Shown: piece by piece, positions 36,179-44,430 of the stretch | How positions within the stretch are numbered: the first letter of the stretch is position 1 | Layout of the letters: every line of letters begins with the position of its first letter | NCBI RefSeq assembly: GCF_014643835.1 | Contig: NZ_BMKD01000005.1 | Span: forward strand, 433,204-497,203 | DNA from: Mucilaginibacter rubeus | Lineage (GTDB): Bacteria > Bacteroidota > Bacteroidia > Sphingobacteriales > Sphingobacteriaceae | Reading direction: 5' to 3' | DNA length: 64,000 nucleotides | Notes under the pieces: generated by a model | What the model saw: only the letters and a program-made list of their open reading frames with translations | What the model was told of the DNA's origin: nothing | The model's database searches: none | Translations under genes and position numbers: made by a program

Positions 36179-36540
36179 CGCTTGTTATAACCAATAGCGG
36201 TTCATATATTAGTCATGTTAAGTTATCTGATAAATCAAATTTTAACAATGATAAAACGGTCGGGCGCCGCGTGCGCCGGCTTTAAAAATACGCCTGATGA
36301 GAAATGCCAGCGTTGTTTTTTAGGCGTAGCCTTTTAATATGAAATAGATGGAAAAACCGCTTCGGACACTTTAGTAAATGGGCCTGTGACTATTTATATA
36401 TAGTAATTCCCGGATATTAACAACAAATGGCTAAAAATTAACATTTTAAATCACTGTTTAATGTACTTTTAATAGGAATAGAAAAATAAAAATATTATAA
36501 TTGTATCCGGCCTGACGCTAACCAAACAACCATTTTTTTC

Positions 36541-36572
36541 GCGCCTGTAGTGAAACCACCATTACAGGTGCG
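36541..36572 (+). promoter_or_regulatory. Leader hairpin before the chimeric receptor gene
   Basis: GCGCCTGTAGTG pairs imperfectly with CATTACAGGTGCG (two mismatched positions) around the loop AAACCAC. It ends 23 nt before the ATG. It could be an operator half-site pair, a binding site for the protein's own zinc ribbon, or an mRNA structure; none is shown. Confidence 0.4.
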
Positions 36573-36595
36573 GAATACATCCATTTCCCAAGCCT

Positions 36596-38497
36596 ATGTT
36601 TAAACTTTTACTGAGATTTTTTATCGGTATTATAATGTTTTGCTTATGCTTTTCAACAGGCATAGCTCAAACCACGGTTCAAATAAACGACAAAGTAAAC
36701 CAGCACATTTTTGAATATAAGCAGATAGTATATTTTGAGGATACAACCGGAAAACTCAGCCTCGATGATATTCGCGACGCTTACTTAGCAGGCAAATTCG
36801 CAGTTAACCTGGAACCTACCCCGGTTACCCATCACAACAATTCGGCTTACTGGTACCGCATAAAAATTGGCAAGGCCAATGCCAGCAGCAACAACTGGAT
36901 CCTGGAGTTTTTTGATCAAACTATCGACAGTATTACGGTTTATTCGCCCGTTAAAAATACTTACCGGGCAACGTCGCTTGGCAGTAGCCGCCCTTTTGCC
37001 GCGCGCTTTTACAAACACAAAAACTTTAGCTTTAATATCAACAGCAGCCAGGGGCCCGATGATGTTTATTATATCCGCATCCGTTCGGGGCATTCGGTTA
37101 ACGTGATCATGGTGTTGCGCACCGTAAGCCGCTTTATTGGCTACGCGCTCGATGAATATTTTTTCTTTGGTGTTTTTTACGGCATGATCCTGGTTTTTGG
37201 CCTGTACAATTTCATGATGTTCATAGCCATGCGCCAGGTGCAATACCTGTATTACATCATATATAACTTAAGTATTGGCCTTTATGAAATGTGTGCCGAT
37301 GGCATAGCTTACCAGTACATCTGGCCAAACTATCCCGGCTGGAACAATTATGCGTATGGTATCGCCCTGTTCTCGGCCAGTATTTTTGCCATCCTTTTTG
37401 CTCAAAGCCTGCTCAATTTAAAAGTTAATGCCCCGCGTTTAAATAAAGTGATCAAGTGGGTGATCATTTTCAGGTGCATTTATTTCCTGGTTTGCATTAC
37501 CATTAATTTGGCCTGGTTTAACTACAAGATCATCGAGTTTTTGCCGCTGTGCATTTCTTTTTATGCGGGTTGTTATGTGCTGGTAAAAGGGTATAAACCC
37601 GCGCGGTTCTTTGTTATTGGGTACACTTTTTTACTTACCGGCTTTGTTATTAAAAGCTGTATAGCACTAAATGTCTGGTGGCTGCCTGTTACCGAGTTTG
37701 ATTACTACAGCCTTAGTATTTGTTTTATTATGGAGATGCTGTTCATCTCTTTTGCTATAGGGGATAAAGTGCGGATCCTTAAAAAAGAAAAGGACGTTGC
37801 CCAGCAGGATATTATAGCCCAGATGAAGCAAAACGAAGAGCTGAAAGATACCCTGAACCGCAGCCTTGAAGCCCAGGTGCAGGAACGCACCCGCGAGCTG
37901 GTTGAAAAGTCATCAATGATAGCGGAACAAAATGAGGAGCTAAAATCAGTTAATGAGCTGCTGCAGCAACAGGCCGAAGAGATCTCGCGCATGAATGTAC
38001 TCCTCGAAAAAGACAACATTATCCTGCATAATGATATTGAAAAAGTAACACACGATAGGGTAATGCTCACCGAAGTTGACTTTGAAGAGTTTAGCCGCAT
38101 TTATCCCGACAGGGAAACCTGCTTCAAATTCCTGTCTGATCTGAAATGGGAGCATAGTTATGCCTGCCGCAAATGCAGCAATACACATTACGGCAGCGGG
38201 CACCTCCCTTACAGCCGCCGGTGTTCAAAATGTGGCTATGAGGAGTCGGTAATAGCTTATACCATACTGCAAAATACCCGGATCCCTATCAATAAAGCTT
38301 TTTATATGATCTTCCTGATGTATTCAACCAAGGGTAAGATCTCATCACATAAACTTTCCGAAATTCTTTCTATCCGTCAAAGCACTTGCTGGGCTTACAG
38401 CTCGCGCATAAAAAAAGTAATGGAGCAGCGTAAAAAAGAGATCAAAAACGCGGGAAATAAAGGGTGGAGTAAATTAGTGATCGACACGAATGCTTAA
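36596..38497 (+). CDS. 7TMR-DISM receptor fused to an IS1595-transposase-type zinc ribbon
   Basis: 633 aa. Signal peptide (about 1-25), extracytoplasmic 7TMR-DISMED2-like sensor (about 28-175), seven-helix 7TMR-DISM membrane domain (about 185-395), and a coiled coil (about 398-490). Where a histidine kinase or cyclase is usual, the protein continues with VDFEEFSRIYPDRETCFKFL and a zinc ribbon, CRKC (524-527) and CSKC (543-546), then a helical stretch through about residue 605. This order is that of the N-terminus of IS1595-family transposases; the DDE catalytic domain is absent. The likely output is therefore DNA binding tied directly to a membrane receptor. A domesticated transposase domain is my inference. 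Flanked by modA (divergent) and a nitroreductase gene. Confidence 0.82.
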   Translation: MFKLLLRFFIGIIMFCLCFSTGIAQTTVQINDKVNQHIFEYKQIVYFEDTTGKLSLDDIRDAYLAGKFAVNLEPTPVTHHNNSAYWYRIKIGKANASSNNWILEFFDQTIDSITVYSPVKNTYRATSLGSSRPFAARFYKHKNFSFNINSSQGPDDVYYIRIRSGHSVNVIMVLRTVSRFIGYALDEYFFFGVFYGMILVFGLYNFMMFIAMRQVQYLYYIIYNLSIGLYEMCADGIAYQYIWPNYPGWNNYAYGIALFSASIFAILFAQSLLNLKVNAPRLNKVIKWVIIFRCIYFLVCITINLAWFNYKIIEFLPLCISFYAGCYVLVKGYKPARFFVIGYTFLLTGFVIKSCIALNVWWLPVTEFDYYSLSICFIMEMLFISFAIGDKVRILKKEKDVAQQDIIAQMKQNEELKDTLNRSLEAQVQERTRELVEKSSMIAEQNEELKSVNELLQQQAEEISRMNVLLEKDNIILHNDIEKVTHDRVMLTEVDFEEFSRIYPDRETCFKFLSDLKWEHSYACRKCSNTHYGSGHLPYSRRCSKCGYEESVIAYTILQNTRIPINKAFYMIFLMYSTKGKISSHKLSEILSIRQSTCWAYSSRIKKVMEQRKKEIKNAGNKGWSKLVIDTNA

Positions 38498-38610
38498 CAG
38501 CAGGATAAAGTCAGGCGAAATCACCCAAAGTTATATGTAAGGAAGCTACAGGCATGACATCTATTTCCACTTGATTGGGGGAGTAATGATCTATTTACAA
38601 TTGTGTGGCT

Positions 38611-38639
38611 AAACATATATGTTTAAACATCTATATTTG
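38611..38639 (+). promoter_or_regulatory. Nitroreductase promoter with overlapping palindromes
   Basis: AAACATATATGTTT (38611-38624) and TGTTTAAACA (38620-38629) are overlapping perfect palindromes, directly followed by the -7 element TATATTTG (38632-38639). An operator in this position would block RNA polymerase. The -33 box is weak, which fits a regulated promoter. Confidence 0.5.
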
Positions 38640-38660
38640 TTTCAACATTTTAAAATAATC

Positions 38661-39290
38661 ATGTCATTAGTAGAAAAATTACAATGGAGATCGGCCGTTA
38701 AGAAATTCGATCCCAACAAAAAAATAAGCGCAGAACAGTTAGAGGCTTTAAAAACAGCCATTCAGTTAGCACCATCATCATTAGGCCTGCAATCATATAA
38801 GGTGATTGTTGTGCAGGATGCAGAAACAAGAAAGAAATTACGTGCCGTTGGGTACGACCAACCGCAGATTACCGATTCATCGGCTCTGTTTGTATTTGCT
38901 TCATTAACTAACCTTGATGAGGATTTTGGCAAAAAATTCATTGACCTTGTTGCTTCAACCCGCAGCATTGCCCGTGAAAGCCTTGCCGGTTATGAGCAAA
39001 TGGTATTAGGCACCCTGGCCAGCCGTACCGATGAGCAAAAAGTTGAATGGTCACACAAACAGGCTTATATTGCTTTAGGGGTTTTATTGGCTGAAGCGGC
39101 AGAAATTGGGGTAGACGCGGGTCCAATGGAAGGTTTTGACGCTGCGAAATTCGACGAGATCCTGGGCTTGAAAGAAAAAGGCTTAACTACCTCGGTAATT
39201 GCCGCAGTAGGTTTCCGTGCCGAAGACGACGCTTACAGCAAAATGCTAAAAGTACGCAGGCCGCAAAGCGAGCTTTTTATTGAAGCGTAA
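38661..39290 (+). CDS. NAD(P)H-dependent nitroreductase
   Basis: 209 aa from the ATG of MSLVEKLQWRSAVKKF; the in-frame upstream codons lie in the promoter. It fits the NfsB-like flavin nitroreductase family: FMN-phosphate contacts in RSAVKKFD, APSSLGLQSYKVIVVQD, and the C-terminal VIAAVGFRAEDD with a KVRRP end. These FMN enzymes reduce quinones or nitroaromatics. The gene is convergent with the LacI regulator and may share its operator. Confidence 0.92.
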   Translation: MSLVEKLQWRSAVKKFDPNKKISAEQLEALKTAIQLAPSSLGLQSYKVIVVQDAETRKKLRAVGYDQPQITDSSALFVFASLTNLDEDFGKKFIDLVASTRSIARESLAGYEQMVLGTLASRTDEQKVEWSHKQAYIALGVLLAEAAEIGVDAGPMEGFDAAKFDEILGLKEKGLTTSVIAAVGFRAEDDAYSKMLKVRRPQSELFIEA

Positions 39291-39299
39291 GGTTTTATT

Positions 39300-39416
39300 G
39301 GCTCATAGATGATGGTTCATAGTTCATAGCAGCATGCAAGAAACAAGGGAATAGACTTTATTTCTATGGCTTTGTTTCTTGCATGCTATAAACCATCAAC
39401 CATGATCTATGAACCC
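39300..39416. repeat. Inverted repeat between nitroreductase and lacI-type genes
   Basis: The inner arms GCATGCAAGAAACAA (39332-39346) and TTGTTTCTTGCATGC (39372-39386) are perfect over 15 bp. The outer flanks (ATAGATGATGGTTCATAG and ATGGTTGATGGTTTATAG read from the other side) are an imperfect continuation. It spans the end of the convergent regulator gene and can end transcription both ways. Confidence 0.7.
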
Positions 39417-40417
39417 GACGACGACTTCCTGATGAACAGCTTTGATTTCAACACATGTTGCTTTTTAGGAGCCGAGCCGTTGTTTTCGAGCACATCGAAT
39501 AATAAAGTTGCTGCCTTTACGCCCATTTCGTAAGCGGGTTGCGTTATGGTTGAAAGAGGGGGAGAAAGGAGCGGGGCTACCCTGAGGCTTGAAAAGCTAA
39601 TCACTTTCAGATCGTTAGGTATCGAAATGCCAAGGTCATTACAAACGTAGTAGGTAGCAAAGGCCAAACGTTCAACCGAACTGAAAATACCATCAGGCTT
39701 GATTACCTGTAAGGCCTTTTTCAAAATCTTATAATTTTCCTTTTCATCGTTACTGCAATCAATAACCAGGGTATCATCAAACACGATCTTGTGCTTAGCC
39801 AGCGCATCCATATAACCCTGCATCCGCACTTTACCTATCGAAATACTTTTGTTAACCACCAGGTAAGCTATCTTTTTGCACCCGGTTTTAATAAGGTGTT
39901 CAGTTGCTGCAAAACTGGCGTCATAGTCGTTAGTAGTTACTTTGGCGGCCTCAATATCCTCATAAACGCGGTCGAAAAAAACAACAGGCACATGTTTTTT
40001 TTCCAGCTGGCGCAGATAGTTGTGGTCGCTGGCTTCGCCGGATACCGACATGATAATGCCATCGGCTTTGCCATTGTTAAGATAATTTACAAACGATACT
40101 TCCTTTTCAAAAACGTCGTCGGTGCGGTAAAGCAAAATGTAGAACCCTTTTTTACGGGCAACCTCTTCAATGCCGTTGATTGCCTGCGAAAAAAAGTCGT
40201 TAGCTATTTCGGGAACGATAACAGCCAGGGTTTTGGTCTTTTTATCGCGGAGGTTACTGGCATAATGGTTGGGCAAATAGTTATGTTGTTTGGCGTATGC
40301 TAAAATCCGCTCTTTGGTGTCTTTATTAATATCAGTATTTCCATTAAAGGCCCTCGAGATGGTTGATGTGGAGATATTGAGTTCCTTTGCCAGTTTTTTG
40401 ATATTGATATTGTCCAT
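39407..40417 (-). CDS. LacI family transcriptional regulator
   Basis: 336 aa. N-terminal helix-turn-helix IKKLAKELNISTSTISRAF (about residues 5-23) and hinge helix LPNHYASNLRDKKT are typical. The rest is a periplasmic-binding-like effector domain (TLAVIVPEIANDFFSQAI). The effector is unknown; most relatives sense sugars. The -7 element TACATTTG (minus strand, 40455-40448) and a TGTTTAAACA palindrome overlapping the -33 region suggest self-repression. The same palindrome precedes the neighbouring nitroreductase. Confidence 0.92.
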   Translation of the reverse strand: MDNINIKKLAKELNISTSTISRAFNGNTDINKDTKERILAYAKQHNYLPNHYASNLRDKKTKTLAVIVPEIANDFFSQAINGIEEVARKKGFYILLYRTDDVFEKEVSFVNYLNNGKADGIIMSVSGEASDHNYLRQLEKKHVPVVFFDRVYEDIEAAKVTTNDYDASFAATEHLIKTGCKKIAYLVVNKSISIGKVRMQGYMDALAKHKIVFDDTLVIDCSNDEKENYKILKKALQVIKPDGIFSSVERLAFATYYVCNDLGISIPNDLKVISFSSLRVAPLLSPPLSTITQPAYEMGVKAATLLFDVLENNGSAPKKQHVLKSKLFIRKSSSGS

Positions 40418-40447
40418 TTTCGCTCGCTAAATCTATTTCCTATAGGC

Positions 40448-40482
40448 CAAATGTAATAAAACAGATCAATTGTGTTTAAACA
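40448..40482 (-). promoter_or_regulatory. LacI-gene promoter with operator-like palindrome
   Basis: -7 element TACATTTG (40455-40448 on the minus strand). The palindrome TGTTTAAACA (40473-40482) lies 17 bp upstream of it, over the expected -33 box. Confidence 0.5.
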
Positions 40483-40578
40483 TTAAGGCCATAATTGTCA
40501 AAATATCATTACAAAAGATAGCTCTATCGGGAATAGCTCCCTGCCTGGACGACAAGAGGTTAACTGTAAGTTAATCAG

Positions 40579-40595
40579 TGGCATGCGGTTTGCAT
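40579..40595 (+). promoter_or_regulatory. Sigma-54-like promoter of the response regulator gene
   Basis: TGGCATGCGGTTTGCAT matches the -24/-12 consensus TGGCAy-N5-TTGCw, with GG and GC exactly 10 bp apart. The -12 GC is about 33 bp upstream of the ATG. No enhancer-binding protein gene is nearby. Confidence 0.55.
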
Positions 40596-40625
40596 GACAT
40601 AAGTACAAAAAGCAGGACCTGGTTT

Positions 40626-40991
40626 ATGGCAAAACGAATTTTGATAGTTGATGATAGCGAGCTGATGATAGAGGTAATGACCTACATCCTGCTTGGTAAA
40701 GGTTACGAAGTAGCCTCGTCAACCCATGCCCATGAACTTTTCAGGACTATAAAAGCATGCCACCCTGACCTTGTGATCCTGGATATTGTTAATAAAAGCA
40801 TGGACGGCCGTGAGCTATGCCGGCTCATTAAATTGAACCGGGCCACTAAAAATCTTCGTGTAATTGTTTGTTCAGAAAATGAGGAAACCGAAGCACATGA
40901 ACCGCAAAAAGGAGCGCCGGATGATGTTTTGCACAAGCCGTTTGGCATGAACAGCCTGATCCATAAGGTTCAGTTGCAGCTGGCGGCCTGA
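40626..40991 (+). CDS. Single-domain response regulator
   Basis: 121 aa from MAKRILIVDDSELM; upstream in-frame codons overlap the promoter. It is a CheY-like receiver only: acidic pair D9/D10, phospho-acceptor D53 (LVILDIV), Ser in VIVCSEN and Lys in LHKPFG. There is no output domain, so it must act by binding a partner. No histidine kinase is adjacent. Confidence 0.92.
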   Translation: MAKRILIVDDSELMIEVMTYILLGKGYEVASSTHAHELFRTIKACHPDLVILDIVNKSMDGRELCRLIKLNRATKNLRVIVCSENEETEAHEPQKGAPDDVLHKPFGMNSLIHKVQLQLAA

Positions 40992-41087
40992 TTAAATGTG
41001 CAAAATAATGATCTGTAAATTAACCTGTTAATGTAGAAATTTGTTATTGCCCGCCGCCTGTTGTTGCTTTTGTAACATGGGATACGT

Positions 41088-41342
41088 ATGTTTACCGTAG
41101 AGAAGATAAAGATGGGATTGCCACTAAGAATAACTTTTAACGATACCGACCACGTGTATCAAATTAATACCTCGCCAATTACCCCAACCACCAGCGAACT
41201 TGAGATCCTGTTAAATGGCGAGAAAATAATCCTTCAAAAAGACGCCCGCCGTGTATGGGTACAAAAAGGTGAAGGCCCGGTAATTGACCCCGAATTTGCG
41301 CAGGCTTTGGGACGCTCGGTTGCCTTGCGGTTTAGGATGTAG
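41088..41342 (+). CDS. Small conserved protein of unknown function
   Basis: 84 aa, no signal peptide or membrane segment. The body looks like a single small beta domain (LRITFNDTDHVYQINTS, ELEILLNGEKIILQKDARRVW). The ordinary codon use and sound start favour a real gene. I do not recognise the family. It follows the response regulator after about 100 bp and is followed by a palindromic repeat. Confidence 0.55.
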   Translation: MFTVEKIKMGLPLRITFNDTDHVYQINTSPITPTTSELEILLNGEKIILQKDARRVWVQKGEGPVIDPEFAQALGRSVALRFRM

Positions 41343-41368
41343 GAGCTTAATAATTTCTTATTAAAGTT

Positions 41369-41517
41369 GTCATTTCGACGAACAGACGGGGAATTGTAAT
41401 GGGAGAGAGGAGAAATCCTATACACCCTGCTTGCAAACTTTTATAGCGAACTTTCACAGCGTATAAGATTTCTCTTTCGCCCCGGTGCTCATGCCTCTTC
41501 CGCTCAATCGAAATGAC
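41369..41517. repeat. Palindromic intergenic repeat, GTCATTTCGA type
   Basis: Outer arms GTCATTTCGA (41369-41378) and TCGAAATGAC (41508-41517), inner arms AGAAATC-x-TATAC and GTATAAGATTTCT. It lies between two convergent genes. The ends share GTCAT/ATGAC with the repeat after nadB. Confidence 0.72.
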
Positions 41518-41534
41518 ACCCTGTTGAAGGTCTC

Positions 41535-42269
41535 TTACATTAACCCCAGCATCATTAACCCCATTGCAATCATCAGTCCATCTTCAATAATGGTTACTGT
41601 GCTCATGGGCAAATTAAACACCGCGCCGAGGCATGCACAACGGATCTGCCTTTTGCTGAAAACACTTTGCAGCACACCAATCAGGCTTATGCTCATTACA
41701 CCAACCATAATGGCGTTAACCGTTACCGGCGCAATGTTAAGCGCAAAGGCAAGGCCTAAACCCAGTTCAACAAAAACATACACGTAGCCCCATCCGCGCC
41801 AGCGTTTGGCCACCACATCATACATGGCATAGCTATCGGCAAAGCCCGCAAGATCCAGCAGTTTAAAAAAGGAGAATACCAGGAAAAAGCCGCTCATGAA
41901 AACGCGCATTGCCGTAATGATGTTAAAGCCACCTGTATAGCTTCCGGCTATTATTGCTGCTGCTAAAATATAACCAAAAATGAGCAGGATCGGCTTGTAG
42001 GTTTGCAGCCAGGTGCGATTTTCAGCAGCATCTTTCGTGCTCATATGGTGATGATGTACCTCTGCTTCGCTAAGCTGGTATTTAGGATAAGCAGCAAGAG
42101 CTTGTTGAAGGTCGGCAGTCGGCACGTGCTTTTTCATCGTGATGTCGGCAGTACCTTCGGCTAATGAGATCTCAACTTTTTCGATGTTGGGAACCTGCTG
42201 TAACAGGGCTTGCACTTTAGCCAGGCAACCGGTGCAGGTCATGCCGGTGATATTATAGGTATGTGTCAT
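41535..42269 (-). CDS. HMA metal-binding domain fused to MauE/DoxX-like membrane protein
   Basis: 244 aa from MTHTYNITGMTCTGC. The first 70 residues are a heavy-metal-associated domain with C12 and C15 in GMTCTGC. A His-rich spacer (EVHHHHMS) follows, then four or more membrane helices (about 90-240) resembling MauE or DoxX. The combination suggests copper or another soft metal being bound and moved or used at the membrane. The AraC-type gene upstream on the same strand also has a CxxC N-terminus. The metal is unknown. Confidence 0.8.
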   Translation of the reverse strand: MTHTYNITGMTCTGCLAKVQALLQQVPNIEKVEISLAEGTADITMKKHVPTADLQQALAAYPKYQLSEAEVHHHHMSTKDAAENRTWLQTYKPILLIFGYILAAAIIAGSYTGGFNIITAMRVFMSGFFLVFSFFKLLDLAGFADSYAMYDVVAKRWRGWGYVYVFVELGLGLAFALNIAPVTVNAIMVGVMSISLIGVLQSVFSKRQIRCACLGAVFNLPMSTVTIIEDGLMIAMGLMMLGLM

Positions 42270-42396
42270 GATAATTTGTATTTGCTGATACAAAATTACC
42301 ATGAGCCGGCAGGGAAGGCATTACGGTATTATGGGTATGATTTATAAGATTTACAGGTTAGCACGAGAGCTACCCATGACAACGAAAAAAAATGGG

Positions 42397-42468
42397 TGTC
42401 ATACTGAGCCCGTCGAAGTATGGCGGGCAGGCCTCTGCGCACGAGTCTTCGACAGGCTCAGACTGACA
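42397..42468. repeat. Palindromic intergenic repeat, TGTCATACTGAGC type
   Basis: TGTCATACTGAGCCCGTCGA at the left end and TCGACAGGCTCAGACTGACA at the right end form an imperfect stem around a GC-rich centre. It occupies the gap between the HMA-MauE gene and the AraC-type gene. Same terminal theme (GTCA) as two other repeats in the window. Confidence 0.7.
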
Positions 42469-42575
42469 GGTGCTCTTTGTCATCTAACCTTCAGAGGCCC
42501 CGGATTTAAATCACTCAGCAAGCCGGCCACAATTTGATCGGGTTACACGAACCATTGCAGAATAAAATTCGTGCT

Positions 42576-43136
42576 TTAAATATCTTCCAGGTTTGTGCGT
42601 TTACTGCCCTGAAGGGCTTTAAAGGCAGATGGCGTCATCCCGGTTATCTGTTTAAACTGGCTGGATAGGTAGGCAACGCTGCTATAGCCTAATTGAAAAG
42701 CGATTTCGGAAAGACTACGTTCATTATAAATCAGGAGTTCCTTCACTTTTTCAATTCGCTGGGCTATGTAGTATTTTTCGATGGTTGAGCCTTCTACAGC
42801 CGAAAACAGGTTGCTCAGGTACCCATAATCATAATTAAGTTTTGAAGTAAGCAGCGCCGAAAGCTTTAAGGGCGATTGCGTTTCGGCGTAGTGCACATGC
42901 TCAATGATGAGGGTTTTGATCTGTTCAATAATACGGCTCTTTTGATCGTCGATAAGTTCAAAACCAAGGGCATTTAACGATGTCTCCAATCGTTTAAGTT
43001 GACCCGGGGTAGGGGCTTCTTTAATCTCTACCTCACCAAGATCAACGGAAACTGGCTGCAGCCCGGCTTTTTCCAGCTCGGTTTTCACCATTATTTTGCA
43101 GCGGCTGCAAACCATGTTTTTTATGTACAGCTTCAT
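42576..43136 (-). CDS. AraC-type regulator with N-terminal HMA-like domain
   Basis: 186 aa. The first 70 residues look like a heavy-metal-associated domain (IKNMVCSRCKIMVKTEL with C10 and C13). The C-terminal 110 residues are an AraC/XylS DNA-binding domain (two helix-turn-helix motifs; RSLSEIAFQLGYSSVAYLSS is recognition helix 2's region). A metal-sensing activator is the natural reading. It lies upstream of the HMA-MauE gene on the same strand, which may be its target. Confidence 0.85.
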   Translation of the reverse strand: MKLYIKNMVCSRCKIMVKTELEKAGLQPVSVDLGEVEIKEAPTPGQLKRLETSLNALGFELIDDQKSRIIEQIKTLIIEHVHYAETQSPLKLSALLTSKLNYDYGYLSNLFSAVEGSTIEKYYIAQRIEKVKELLIYNERSLSEIAFQLGYSSVAYLSSQFKQITGMTPSAFKALQGSKRTNLEDI

Positions 43137-43149
43137 GGCTGCAAAACTA

Positions 43150-44220
43150 CTATTTTACTACTTCATCCACCAGTTGTTTCAGTTCGCGATAACGCTGTTG
43201 CCTGCCATCGTTTTTAATATAAAAAGTCATCATAAAGGCGGCGTACTTTTTATCCTTGTCTATCCACGGAAAGCTCCCAAACAACCCCGGGCTGCTTACG
43301 GTATGGGCATCAAACACCCACTCGCCGTAACCGTAACCTAAACCTCCGGCCTCGGCAGGTGAATAGGCGATCTTAACGTCAGCGGTGATCCTGTTTTCCT
43401 GCATCCGGGCTATACTATTTTCGCTCAGGATACGCTTTCCGTTAAAAATGCCCCGGTTCATGATCATGGTCAAAAAGTTCAGGTAATCCTCGGGAATACT
43501 GTAAGCCCCGCCCGCGGGCAGGGCTACTTTAGCATTTCCAAAATCAGTATGCTGCATATTAAGCGGCCGGGCAATACGTTCGGCAAATAAGGTTTCAAAG
43601 TTTTTGCCGCTGATTTTTTCGATGATAGCCCCGGCAATTTGCAAGCCGGCATTGCTGTAGTGAAAAACCTTGCCGGGTGTACCTTCCATCGGTAAGGCTG
43701 CTATATCGGCTATTGCATCATCCATCGAGTTGTCCTGGCGCATATCTTCTAAACTTTCTTTTAATGGCGGCGTCTTGATCCCGGTTTGGTGCGACAGGCA
43801 TTGACCAATGGTGATGCCCCCCTTGCCATGTCGCGATAGTACAGGCAAATATTTGCCAACTGTATCGCTCAATTTTAGCTTTCCCTCATCAACAAAGGTC
43901 ATCACCAAAGCGGCACTAAGCCATTTGCTGCAGCTGGCAATAGCCACCTTTGAGGTGGACGTATAGTCATCCAGATCAGCCTTTTTGCCTTGTTTGCGGG
44001 CTATCATGCGGCCAACAAATTTTTGCCTCATGTTCATATCATTAACTGCGCGGTTATAAACTACCTTGCCATCTTTATAAACAATAAGCACCACCCGGCG
44101 ACCCATTTCGGATGCGTGGTCATTTAGCCAGTTATCAACTTTGGTAAAATTGTATTGCCCATTTACTTTAATAGCGCTAAAGGAAATAAGTATTAGTAGT
44201 AAGATAGATCTTGCTTCCAT
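43150..44220 (-). CDS. Serine hydrolase, beta-lactamase class C family
   Basis: 356 aa with a signal peptide (about 1-21). The catalytic S96-x-x-K99 lies in ASCSKW, the Tyr motif in FHYSNAGLQ, and YGYGEWVF near the C-terminus stands where a K/H-T-G motif is usual. Such proteins are often esterases or D-aminopeptidases rather than true beta-lactamases. The AraC-type gene starts 13 bp beyond its 3' end on the same strand, so the hydrolase may be the first gene of the group. Confidence 0.85.
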   Translation of the reverse strand: MEARSILLLILISFSAIKVNGQYNFTKVDNWLNDHASEMGRRVVLIVYKDGKVVYNRAVNDMNMRQKFVGRMIARKQGKKADLDDYTSTSKVAIASCSKWLSAALVMTFVDEGKLKLSDTVGKYLPVLSRHGKGGITIGQCLSHQTGIKTPPLKESLEDMRQDNSMDDAIADIAALPMEGTPGKVFHYSNAGLQIAGAIIEKISGKNFETLFAERIARPLNMQHTDFGNAKVALPAGGAYSIPEDYLNFLTMIMNRGIFNGKRILSENSIARMQENRITADVKIAYSPAEAGGLGYGYGEWVFDAHTVSSPGLFGSFPWIDKDKKYAAFMMTFYIKNDGRQQRYRELKQLVDEVVK

Positions 44221-44430
44221 TTTTGAGGGTGATTGATGCGTTTGTTTGACTGCTACGCTAATTTAAAGTTTATTCATACATGCTGATTATATTGATGGCG
44301 ACGAGCACAAAAGCAGCGCGATTTGTTGTCTCAACTTCCTTTTTTCCTTATTCAACGATTATTTGCACCCGCCCAACTAATTGTTACATTTATTATAAAG
44401 GATAGTAGTTTTCTTTGCATTGCAAACCGA

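Larger units (their letters stand above)
36075..36595. other. Divergent region between modA and the chimeric receptor gene
   Basis: About 520 bp. For the mod operon a -7 element TATATTTG lies on the minus strand (36178-36171). A GC-rich inverted stretch (GGGCGCCGCGTGCGCC, near 36264-36279) and, close to the receptor gene, a leader hairpin (36541-36572) are visible. No gene is seen. Confidence 0.55.

Noticed and set aside
42301-42537. Small plus-strand frame between the HMA-MauE and AraC-type genes
   Set aside because: It translates the palindromic repeat at 42397-42468, not a protein gene.
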